From: CAXSEF01 sp964236535
GTDB lineage: Bacteria; Pseudomonadota; Alphaproteobacteria; Acetobacterales; Acetobacteraceae
Direction of reading: 5' to 3'
Assembly (NCBI GenBank): GCA_964236535.1
Contig: CAXSEF010000046.1
Coordinates: 1 to 24,491, forward strand
Length of the DNA stretch: 24,491 nucleotides
The position numbers and the translations under genes are program-made. How positions within the stretch are numbered: position 1 is the first letter of the stretch; each line of letters begins with the position of its first letter. Under the pieces are notes generated by a model, which worked only from the letters and a program-made list of their open reading frames with translations, did no database searches and had not been told where the DNA came from. This document shows positions 6,422 through 13,149 of this stretch, one piece after another.

Positions 6422-8128
6422 ATGGGCTTCAGGAAGCTGACGCCGGATTTCTCGGTCTCGTCCCAGCTTGGCGAGAGGGAGGTCGAGGACGCCGCAAGGC
6501 AGGGATTCCGTTCGATCATCTGCAATCGCCCCGACGGCGAGGCGGCCGGACAGCCCGCCGCCGGCCCGATGTCGGAGGCCGCCGCGCGGCACGGCATGGC
6601 GTTCGAGCACATCCCGGTCGTGCCGGGACGGATCGGCGACGCGGACGTCGCCCGCATGGCGGACGCGCTCGGCAGGCTCGACGCCCCGGTGCTGGCCTAC
6701 TGCGGGACCGGGACGCGGGCCGCCACGCTCTGGGCCCTGGCCGAGGCGCCGACGGCCGGCGCGGAGGCGGTCCTGCGCACGGCCTCGGACGCGGGCCTCG
6801 ACCTGTCCTCGCTCCGGCCACGCCTTCCCGACCGGGCGGCGCGCACGCCCGGCGGGCGCGGGCCGGCCTCGCGGAGCTTCGACGTCGTCGTCGTCGGCGG
6901 CGGGAGCGCCGGGATCGCGACCGTCGCCAGCCTGCTGAAGCGTCGGCCGTCGCTGTCGATCGCCGTCGTGGAGCCGTCCGCCACGCACGACTACCAGCCC
7001 GGCTGGACCATGGTGGGCGCCGGCGTCTTCAGCCCGGAGTCGACGCGACGCGACATGGGCGCCGTGATGCCCGACGCGGCGACCTGGATCAGGCAGGCGG
7101 CGGCCGGCTTCGCGCCCGGGAGCGACCAGGTGGTGCTCGCCGACGGCTCGACGGTTCGCTACCGCGTGCTGGTCGCGGCGCCCGTCCTGAAGCTCGACTG
7201 GGACGCCATCCCGGGCCTGTCCGAAGCACTCGGCGCGAACGGGGTGACGTCGAACTACCGCCACGACCTAGCGCCCTACACCCGCGACCTCGTGAGAGCC
7301 ACGAGGAAGGGCCGGGCGCTCTTCACCCAGCCGGCCATGCCGATCAAGTGCGCGGGCGCGCCGCAGAAGGCGATGTACCTCTCCTGCGACATCTGGCGGG
7401 AGGCGGGCGACCTCGGCGACATCAAGGTCGAGTTCCACACCGCGGCTGCGGCCCTGTTCGGCGTGGCCGCCTACGTGCCCGCCCTGATGTCCTACGTCGA
7501 GAAATACGGGATCGATCTGCGCCTGAAGTCCACGCTGGTCGCCGTGGACGGCCCGCGCCGGACCGCGACCTTCGAGCGCACGGCCGGCGACGGCACGCCG
7601 GAGCGCGTCGAGCGGGGCTTCGACATGCTGCACGTCGTGCCGCCGCAGGTCGCGCCGGACTGCGTGAGGAACGGCCCGCTCGCAGGAGAGACGGGCTTCA
7701 TTCCCGTCGATCCGGCCACCCTGCGCCACCTCCGCCACCCGAACGTCTACGGCCTCGGCGACGGCTGCTCGACGCCGAACGCCAAGACCATGGCGGCGGC
7801 GCGCAAGCAGGCCCCGGTGGTGGCCGTGAACGTACTCGCCACGCTCGACGGCAGGGAGCCGGCTGCGGAATACGACGGCTACGGCGCCTGCCCGCTGACC
7901 GTGGAGCGCGGCAAGGTGGTGCTCGCCGAGTTCGGATACGGCGGCACGCTGATGCCGAGCCTGCCGTCCTGGCTGAACGACGGAACGAAGCCGACGCGCG
8001 CCGCATGGGGCCTGAAGAGCAGGATACTGCCCGCGGTCTACTGGAACTTCATGCTGAAGGGCCGCGAGTGGCTGGCCGCGCCGCACGGCGCCGGCGGCAC
8101 CGGCATCGTCACCGTGTCGGACGCATGA
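6422..8128 (+). CDS. DUF442 phosphatase-like domain fused to sulfide:quinone oxidoreductase
   Basis: A 568-residue two-domain protein. Residues 1-120 are DUF442 (Blh phosphatase-like) with the P-loop motif C94-G-T-G-T-R99 (AYCGTGTRA). From about 153 it is an SQR-type flavoprotein with the FAD dinucleotide fold VVVVGGGSAG (155-164). It resembles the mitochondrial SQOR type (FTQPAMPIKCAGAPQKAMYLS, residues 301-321; DMLHVVPPQ; NVYGLGDGCSTPNAKT). Redox cysteine candidates are C310 in KCAGAPQK and C449 in GDGCS. The reaction is sulfide plus quinone to persulfide plus quinol at the membrane face. AGGAGG at 6410-6415 abuts the ATG at 6416 but stands six bases before the ATG at 6422, so 6422 is the better start. 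The stop overlaps the tauE start (ATGA). The persulfide made is the substrate of the upstream dioxygenase. Confidence 0.92.
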   Translation: MGFRKLTPDFSVSSQLGEREVEDAARQGFRSIICNRPDGEAAGQPAAGPMSEAAARHGMAFEHIPVVPGRIGDADVARMADALGRLDAPVLAYCGTGTRAATLWALAEAPTAGAEAVLRTASDAGLDLSSLRPRLPDRAARTPGGRGPASRSFDVVVVGGGSAGIATVASLLKRRPSLSIAVVEPSATHDYQPGWTMVGAGVFSPESTRRDMGAVMPDAATWIRQAAAGFAPGSDQVVLADGSTVRYRVLVAAPVLKLDWDAIPGLSEALGANGVTSNYRHDLAPYTRDLVRATRKGRALFTQPAMPIKCAGAPQKAMYLSCDIWREAGDLGDIKVEFHTAAAALFGVAAYVPALMSYVEKYGIDLRLKSTLVAVDGPRRTATFERTAGDGTPERVERGFDMLHVVPPQVAPDCVRNGPLAGETGFIPVDPATLRHLRHPNVYGLGDGCSTPNAKTMAAARKQAPVVAVNVLATLDGREPAAEYDGYGACPLTVERGKVVLAEFGYGGTLMPSLPSWLNDGTKPTRAAWGLKSRILPAVYWNFMLKGREWLAAPHGAGGTGIVTVSDA

Positions 8129-8910
8129 CGCTGAGCCTCGTGCATTACGCGCTGGGCGTCGCCTGCGGCACGGTGATCGGGTTCACCCTCGGGCTGGTCG
8201 GCGGGGGCGGCTCGATCCTCGCGGTCCCGCTCATGGTCTACGTCGTCGGGGTGCGCAATCCCCACCTGGCCATCGGGACCGCGGCGTTCGCCGTCGCCAC
8301 CAACGCCGCCACGGGACTGGTCAGCCATGCGCGCGAGCACACGGTGAAGTGGCGGTGCGGCGGCCTGTATGCCGCCGCCGGGGTCCTCGGGGCGCTCGCG
8401 GGCTCGACGGCGGGCAAGCGGTTCGACGGCGGCCGGCTGCTGCTGCTGTTCGCGGTCCTCATGCTCGCCGTGGGCGTCGCCATGCTGCGCGGGCGCGGCA
8501 ACGCCGGCACGCCGGGCGCCCAGTGCACGCGGGAGAACGCGCCCAGGGTGCTGGGCTACGGCCTCGTCACCGGGGTGCTCTCCGGCTTCTTCGGCATCGG
8601 CGGCGGCTTCCTGATCGTGCCCGGGCTGGTCAGCTCGACAGGGATGCCGATCCTCAACGCGGTGGGGACGTCGCTGGTGGCGGTCACGGCGTTCGGCTTC
8701 ACCACGGCGGCCAACTACGCCCTGTCCGGGCTGGTGGACTGGCCGCTTGCGGGCGTGCTCATCGGCGGCGGCCTGGTCGGCGGCCTGGCGGGCACCCGGG
8801 TTGCGAGGCGCATGGCCGCGGTCGGCGGGCTGCTCACGACCGTGTTCGCCACGCTCATCCTCCTGGTCGCGGCCTACATGCTCGTGCGCGGCCTGCCAGG
8901 GTTGGCATGA
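8125..8910 (+). CDS. TauE/SafE-family membrane exporter, probable sulfite exporter
   Basis: A 261-residue integral membrane protein with about eight hydrophobic helices in two repeated halves. Each half carries the family's glycine-rich motif: GFTLGLVGGGGSILAVPLM near residue 20 and GVLSGFFGIGGGFLIVPGL near residue 155. This is the TauE/SafE (TSUP) family, which moves sulfur oxyanions such as sulfite or sulfoacetate across the inner membrane. The ATG is coupled to the SQR stop by an ATGA overlap, so it belongs to the same operon. Placed after an SQR and a persulfide dioxygenase, the obvious cargo is the sulfite they form. Substrate and direction are inferred from context. Confidence 0.88.
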   Translation: MTLSLVHYALGVACGTVIGFTLGLVGGGGSILAVPLMVYVVGVRNPHLAIGTAAFAVATNAATGLVSHAREHTVKWRCGGLYAAAGVLGALAGSTAGKRFDGGRLLLLFAVLMLAVGVAMLRGRGNAGTPGAQCTRENAPRVLGYGLVTGVLSGFFGIGGGFLIVPGLVSSTGMPILNAVGTSLVAVTAFGFTTAANYALSGLVDWPLAGVLIGGGLVGGLAGTRVARRMAAVGGLLTTVFATLILLVAAYMLVRGLPGLA

Positions 8911-8994
8911 CGACCGGCCGCCCTTGCCGAAGCCCGCGCAGGGCCGCGCCTTCACCCGAGAATCGGAGACGGATGTGCCGGGACATTCACGCCT

Positions 8995-9402
8995 GTGACC
9001 GCCCTGCTCGGCGGCAGCCTGATCGGGTTGGCGGCGGTCTTCCTGCTGCTGACCGATGGCCGGATTGCCGGGATCAGCGGCATCGTCGGAGGGCTGCTCG
9101 TGCGGGGAGTGCGCGATACCGGATGGCGGTTCGCCTTCCTGGCCGGGCTTGTCGCGGCGCCGCTGCTCGTTGCCGCTCTTGCGGGAAGGGCGGTGCCGAT
9201 CGCGGTGACGCCCTCGACCGGGCTGCTCGTCGCGGGCGGCCTGCTGGTCGGGTTCGGAACCCGGCTCGCAGGCGGCTGCACCAGCGGCCACGGGGTCGCC
9301 GGCATCGCCCGGATGTCGCCGCGCTCATTCGCCGCGACGGCCGCCTTCCTTGCGACTGCCATGGGCACCGTGTTCGTGACCCGCCATCTGATCGGAGGCT
9401 AG
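8995..9402 (+). CDS. YeeE/YedE family transporter, N-terminal half
   Basis: A 135-residue membrane protein, the first half of a YeeE/YedE (Sulf_transp) transporter. It has about four hydrophobic helices, the opening RIAGISGIVGGLL and the conserved cysteine loop LAGGCTSGHGVAGIARMS with C95. In full-length YeeE the conserved cysteines relay thiosulfate through the membrane. The start is the GTG at 8995; it fits family N-termini, but its ribosome binding site is weak. In many alpha- and gammaproteobacteria the family is split into two adjacent short proteins, as here. The second half begins two bases after this stop. Likely role: transport of thiosulfate or a related reduced sulfur compound, inferred from family and neighbours. 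Confidence 0.87.
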   Translation: MTALLGGSLIGLAAVFLLLTDGRIAGISGIVGGLLVRGVRDTGWRFAFLAGLVAAPLLVAALAGRAVPIAVTPSTGLLVAGGLLVGFGTRLAGGCTSGHGVAGIARMSPRSFAATAAFLATAMGTVFVTRHLIGG

Positions 9403-9403
9403 G

Positions 9404-9841
9404 ATGCGTCGATCCCTCGCGGCCGGGGTTGCGGGCCTGCTGTTCGGCTTGGGCCTTGCCGTGTCGCGGATGACCGACCCGGCCAAGGTACTGGGCTTCC
9501 TCGACGTCGCCGGCCCCTGGGACCCCAGCCTTGCCTTCGTGCTGGCGGGTGCGACGGGCGTGGCCGCGATCGGGTTCCCCCTGGTCCTGCGCGGCCGCGC
9601 CGCCCCGCTGTGCGACGACAGGTTCCATCTGCCGACCGCCCGGCGTGTCGACCGGCGCCTGCTCGCCGGCGCGGCGCTGTTCGGCGTGAGTTGGGGACTG
9701 GACGGGCTCTGTCCGGGTCCGGCGCTGGCGGACCTGGTGCCGGCGGCTGCGGGGCAGGCGGCGTGGCCGGTGCCTGTCTTCGTGGCCGCGATGCTTGCGG
9801 GCATGGGGCTGTTCGAGCTGGTGCGCCGCGCGGCATCGTAG
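9404..9841 (+). CDS. YeeE/YedE family transporter, C-terminal half (DUF6691 type)
   Basis: A 145-residue membrane protein forming the partner half of the preceding gene. Conserved landmarks are GLLFGLGLAVSRMTDPAKVLGFLD at the N-terminus (a helix followed by the SRMTDP loop) and GVSWGLDGLCPGPAL, with C103 in the position of the second transport cysteine loop. C70 lies in the cytoplasmic or periplasmic linker. GGAGG at 9394-9398, within the end of the upstream gene, serves the ATG. It is the last gene of the plus-strand sulfur unit; a set of hairpins follows about 70 bases downstream. Function as one transporter with its neighbour is family knowledge; the substrate is inferred. Confidence 0.87.
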   Translation: MRRSLAAGVAGLLFGLGLAVSRMTDPAKVLGFLDVAGPWDPSLAFVLAGATGVAAIGFPLVLRGRAAPLCDDRFHLPTARRVDRRLLAGAALFGVSWGLDGLCPGPALADLVPAAAGQAAWPVPVFVAAMLAGMGLFELVRRAAS

Positions 9842-9914
9842 TCCCGCCCCGCCCGCTGCCGGTGCCGTGCCCCGATGCCAGCGGACCCTGGCCATGACCG
9901 CTCAGGCAGCAAGG

Positions 9915-10052
9915 CCAGGGGCTCTGCCCCTGGACCCCGCCAAAAGCTCGCCTTTGGAAACCCTTGTTTAAGTCAATGGGATCAAAGGGTCCTTGGACCC
10001 TTTGCGGGTCTGGGCGTAGCTGCCAAAGGTTCCGATGGCCCGCTTGGGCCAT
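9915..10052. repeat. Cluster of three strong hairpins in the non-coding spacer 9842-10160
   Basis: The perfect palindromic stems are 9915-9933 (CCAGGGGC-TCT-GCCCCTGG), 9983-10004 (10-bp arms CAAAGGGTCC and GGACCCTTTG around TT) and 10035-10052 (ATGGCCC-GCTT-GGGCCAT). An imperfect CCAAAAG/CCTTTGG stem lies near 9940-9957 and a GGCCT/AGGCC hairpin further on near 10110. The interval separates two convergent units (yedE ending at 9841, TDT gene ending at 10161), so it could end transcription from both sides. The series of stems also resembles dispersed REP-like intergenic elements. No gene is seen in the 319 bases. Confidence 0.65.
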
Positions 10053-10160
10053 TGGAATGGCAGCGGAGGGAGCGCCCAGCCTTGCTGCCTTGACGGGTCG
10101 TTGTGCACGGCCTGGCAAGGCCACGGGTTGCAAGCCTGTTCCGGCGCGGATGGGGCGGCG

Positions 10161-11452
10161 CTACCAGTCCGGCGCCGCCACTGCGCGCCGGCCGGCCTCG
10201 AAGTCGCACGGGATCGCCCCGGTCAGCAGGCACGGCGAGACGAACAGCGTGCGCCGCCATGCGCCGCGCAGGGTGCGTAGTGCAATGATGGCCCAGAACA
10301 CCACGAGACAGGCCACGAGCCCGGTTCCGAACGCCGCAAGGAACTCGAGGCCGGTCTGTCGCGCCAGCGTCAGGGTCGCCACGGCATAGACCCCGAGGGG
10401 GAAGGTGAAGCCCCACCAGCCGATGTTATACCAACCGCCTTAATGGCTGACTGTCACTCAAACACGTCAGATGGCGGAGGCGGCGTGGTTGACGACGGTC
10501 AGCTATAAAGGCGGTTGGTATTAAACGGCATGCCCTCGCGCAGGTAGCGGGCGGTCGTCAGGATCGCGAGCAGCAGCCACCAGAGGCCATAGCCCCACAG
10601 CATCGTGCCGCCGATCACGCCCATGCCACGGCCGACCTCGCCAATACCCGCGAGGCCGGAGGCGGCAAAGACCCGCGGCGCGTCGGCGCCGAGCAGCATC
10701 AGGCCGAGGGCGCCCGTGCCAATGGGGCCGAGTGACAGCCAGCCCGACGCCGCCATGTCACGATGCGGCAGCTTGTGCAGCACCAGGCGCAGCAGCAGGA
10801 TGACGAGGATGCTCATGGCGAGCGGCACCGAGAACGCCCAGAGCGCGTAGCCGAGCACCAGAACCTGCAACGCGGCGTGCGTATCGCCGAGATATGGCAC
10901 AAGCAGGCCTGCGCTCGCCGCGGTCACCTCCGCCGCGACCACGGGCAGCAGCCAGACAGCCGTCATGCTCTCGATGCTGTGCCGCTGGCGGGTGAACATC
11001 AGGAACGGGATCAGCACGCCCGACGCGACGGCCATCGCCGCGTCGATCCACCACAGCGTCTCCGCGATGCGGACCGCGGCACCGCCCCAGTGCGGCACGC
11101 CGAACACCAGGAAGCCGTTGATGATGGTCGCGAGCCCCATCGGGATGGCGCCGAAGAACATCGAGACCACGGAATGGCCGAGGATGCGGCTCGCCCCCTC
11201 GAAGAACAGAATCCATCGGGCGGCGTAGAGCGCGCTGAAGAGCGTGAACAGCGCGATGTTCAGCAGCCATGCCGCCTCGCCGAGCGTGTGCAGGAACGGC
11301 AGCGGCACCGGGACCTGGTTGAGCGCCAGCGCCAGAATTCCGGTGCCCATGGTGACGGTGAACCAGTTCGGCGTGAACTGCCGGATCGTCTCGCGCAGGC
11401 CTGCGGCGCCGGTCAGGCGTGGGCGGGGCGCGGTTGTCGTGTCCTGGCTCAT
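10161..11452 (-). pseudogene. TDT-family transporter (Ssu1/TehA-like), interrupted by a MITE
   Basis: The reading frame begins MSQDTTTAPRPRL and runs as a polytopic membrane protein of about ten helices (FTPNWFTVTMGTGILAL near the start), typical of the tellurite-resistance/dicarboxylate transporter family. That family includes the yeast sulfite pump Ssu1. After GMPFN the frame enters foreign DNA and stops at NRLYS. The true C-terminus continues on the far side as IGWWGFTFPLGVYAVATLT and ends at 10161. Removing the 92-bp insert plus one TTA copy leaves exactly 399 codons including the stop and restores MPFN-IGWW in frame. AAGGGGG precedes the ATG, which overlaps the upstream stop (ATGA). A truncated product of about 320 residues might still be made. 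Before the insertion it was probably the operon's sulfite or thiosulfate exporter (inference). Confidence 0.88.
10429..10520. mobile_element. 92-bp MITE with TTA target-site duplication
   Basis: Terminal inverted repeats start TACCAACCGCCTT (10429-10441) and end AAGGCGGTTGGTA (10508-10520), a perfect 13 bp. The similarity extends to 21 of 23 bases (inner ends GCTGAC and GTCAGC). TTA flanks both sides (10426-10428 and 10521-10523). The element carries no coding capacity. The TTA duplication fits the TNA preference of the IS1031 group of IS5-family elements known from Acetobacteraceae, so it may be mobilised by such a transposase. That parentage is inference; the boundaries are proved by the repaired reading frame of the host gene. 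Confidence 0.88.
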
Positions 11453-11949
11453 CGCATCCCCCTTTCCTGTCCGCCCCGGCCGAAGCGGGCGCCCGCCTCG
11501 GGCAGCCGACGATACAGCACGGCAAGCAGGACGAAGAACACGGTGTGGGCGAACGCGAAACCGAGCAGGCCGGCGAGGTGCAGATGGGCGGTGCCGGCGA
11601 AGCCTTCGCCGATCAGCGGCAGGACCACCGCCGCGTTCAGCAGCCAGACCGCGGCCGCGGCGATCAGGCCCTTGCTCCAGGCCGGTCCCGGCAGCATCGG
11701 CTCGGCCACCAGACCATAGCCGAGCGCCATCAGCAGCCCGACAAGGACGTGGAACACCAGCTGCGCCGCGCTTCCCATGGCTGGCAGCCCGGCAACGTCC
11801 TGGAGCAGGCGCAGCAGCCCACCATGCGCCGTCTGCAGGCCCATCCGGGCCATCACCACCAGCAGCACGGTGTTGATCGCGATCGCGATCACGCCGGCAG
11901 CGAGAGCCACCGCCGAGCAGCGGGAGGCCTGCGGGACGTGTCGCGTCAC
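11449..11949 (-). CDS. Small integral membrane protein of unknown function
   Basis: About 166 residues with four hydrophobic segments (AIAINTVLLVVMARM, LVFHVLVGLLMALGYGLV, LIAAAAVWLLNAAVVLPLI, FAHTVFFVLLAVLY). No recognised catalytic motif; a few histidines lie in a loop (GTAHLHLAG). The GTG at 11949 overlaps the ctaG stop (GTGA), which makes it the likely start; a longer frame upstream would lie over ctaG. Its own stop overlaps the transporter start (ATGA). The unbroken coupling places it in the oxidase operon, so a role in oxidase assembly or with the downstream transporter is possible. I do not recognise the family with confidence. Confidence 0.72.
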   Translation of the reverse strand: MTRHVPQASRCSAVALAAGVIAIAINTVLLVVMARMGLQTAHGGLLRLLQDVAGLPAMGSAAQLVFHVLVGLLMALGYGLVAEPMLPGPAWSKGLIAAAAVWLLNAAVVLPLIGEGFAGTAHLHLAGLLGFAFAHTVFFVLLAVLYRRLPEAGARFGRGGQERGMR

Positions 11950-12566
11950 GAGGGCTGCCGAACGCGGCCCAGGCCGAGCAGCAGCCAAACCCCTGCGAGC
12001 TGCAGCGGCACCCCAGCTGCGAACATGACGAAACCCGCCCAGCGCTGGTCGGCGAGCGGCGGGATGTCCCAGCGGCAGATGACGTCAAGGTATGGCGTGT
12101 AGAGCACGCGCGGCCACAGCATCCAGGCCAGAGCGACCACGGTCATCGGGATGCTCGCACCCCACGCGAGCCCGCCCGCCAGCCAATCCCGGCGAATGCA
12201 CCGTGTCGCCGGCATCAGCTGCGCCCAGAGCATCAGGCCGGAGAGCAGCTCCAGCAGGCCGAGTGGCAGCGCGTAGAGCGCGTTCGCCAGCGATGGGTCA
12301 AACACGCCGGGCAGGCTGATCGCGACGCTCAGCCCGACAAAGACGAGGCCCGTCGACCACGGGTCGAGCAGCGCGTCAAGCCAGGGAATGCGCGGCGTTC
12401 TGTCCCGCACGGCGAGCAGCAGGAGCGGCGGCGCGACCTGGTTGAGCGCCATCAGCGCCGCCGTGTAGCCGGCCATCGAGGCGAGCGGGTCGCGCAGGCC
12501 CAGGGACGCCAGGACCGCGACCGCGACGCCCGATCCCGCGGCGATCCGGCGCGCCTCAGCCCTCAT
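11946..12566 (-). CDS. ctaG: Cytochrome c oxidase assembly protein, CtaG (caa3_CtaG) family
   Basis: About 206 residues with roughly six hydrophobic helices. The C-terminal segment LADQRWAGFVMFAAG matches the family signature (L-x-D-Q-x-x-x-G-x-x-M) of the multi-pass CtaG proteins associated with caa3-type oxidases; these are unrelated to the Cox11-type CtaG. Members help insert copper or mature heme-copper oxidases at the membrane. The start is taken at the ATG at 12566, overlapping the SCO gene by 11 bases. Longer upstream extensions run over SCO in another frame and look non-coding (Ser/Ala-rich). It follows SCO and the oxidase subunits, which fits an assembly role. It is somewhat shorter than many family members. 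Confidence 0.8.
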   Translation of the reverse strand: MRAEARRIAAGSGVAVAVLASLGLRDPLASMAGYTAALMALNQVAPPLLLLAVRDRTPRIPWLDALLDPWSTGLVFVGLSVAISLPGVFDPSLANALYALPLGLLELLSGLMLWAQLMPATRCIRRDWLAGGLAWGASIPMTVVALAWMLWPRVLYTPYLDVICRWDIPPLADQRWAGFVMFAAGVPLQLAGVWLLLGLGRVRQPS

Positions 12567-13149
12567 GCAGCAGGCGGGCGATGTCGCGGGCGACCCCGCC
12601 GGGATCGCCGAGCTGGCCGACGCCGTAGCGCAGGCGCTCGCGGCCATCCGGCCCGACGACGGCGACCAGCGCGGTGTGGTCGAGGAAAGCGCCACCCGCG
12701 GCCGGGCGCGAGGTCACGCCCCACGCCGCCGCAGCGGCGCCGGTCGCGGCGGGAGAACCGGCAAGGCCGAGCGGCGCGGGGGAGAACTGCGCGAGGAAGG
12801 CGTGCAGCGCGGCCGGCGTGTCGCGGGCCGGGTCGAGCGTCACGAACACCTGTCGCACGCGGGCGCGGTCCGCGCCCAGCCGCGCATCGATGTCGGCGAG
12901 CGAACCAAGCACCATCGGGCACACGTCCGGGCAGTTCACGTAGCCGAAGGTGACCATCACCACGTCGCCGCGCTCGTGCGCGAGGTCGAACACTCCGCCG
13001 CGGTCGTCCGGCAGCACGAGCGCCGGGGCAGCCCGATCCTCGAGACGCGCGCCGCTCGGCGCCACGTGCCCCGCCCGTGCGGTGACGAGCAGGGCGACGC
13101 CGAGGGCCAGCGGCGCCGCCAGCGCCGCAACCGGGCGTCTCACTCTCAC
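12556..13149 (-). CDS. SCO1/SenC copper chaperone
   Basis: About 197 residues. An N-terminal hydrophobic segment (VAALAAPLALGVALLV) anchors or exports it. The thioredoxin-like domain carries the copper site C73-x-x-x-C77 (GYVNCPDVCPMVL) and H158 (FLDHTALV). Other SCO hallmarks are FVTLDPARDTP and the closing RYGVGQLGDP. It delivers copper to, or reduces, the CuA cysteines of oxidase subunit II in the periplasm. The GTG at 13149 overlaps the subunit I stop (GTGA) and is the preferred start; another GTG lies at 13143. The open frame that extends further upstream crosses coxA and is an artefact of high GC. It looks complete. Confidence 0.92.
   Translation of the reverse strand: MRVRRPVAALAAPLALGVALLVTARAGHVAPSGARLEDRAAPALVLPDDRGGVFDLAHERGDVVMVTFGYVNCPDVCPMVLGSLADIDARLGADRARVRQVFVTLDPARDTPAALHAFLAQFSPAPLGLAGSPAATGAAAAAWGVTSRPAAGGAFLDHTALVAVVGPDGRERLRYGVGQLGDPGGVARDIARLLHEG

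Noticed and set aside
8038..9291. 417-residue minus-strand frame opposite tauE and yeeE
   Set aside because: Low-complexity Glu/Arg/Pro/Gln composition and no start signal; it lies over well-supported membrane protein genes.
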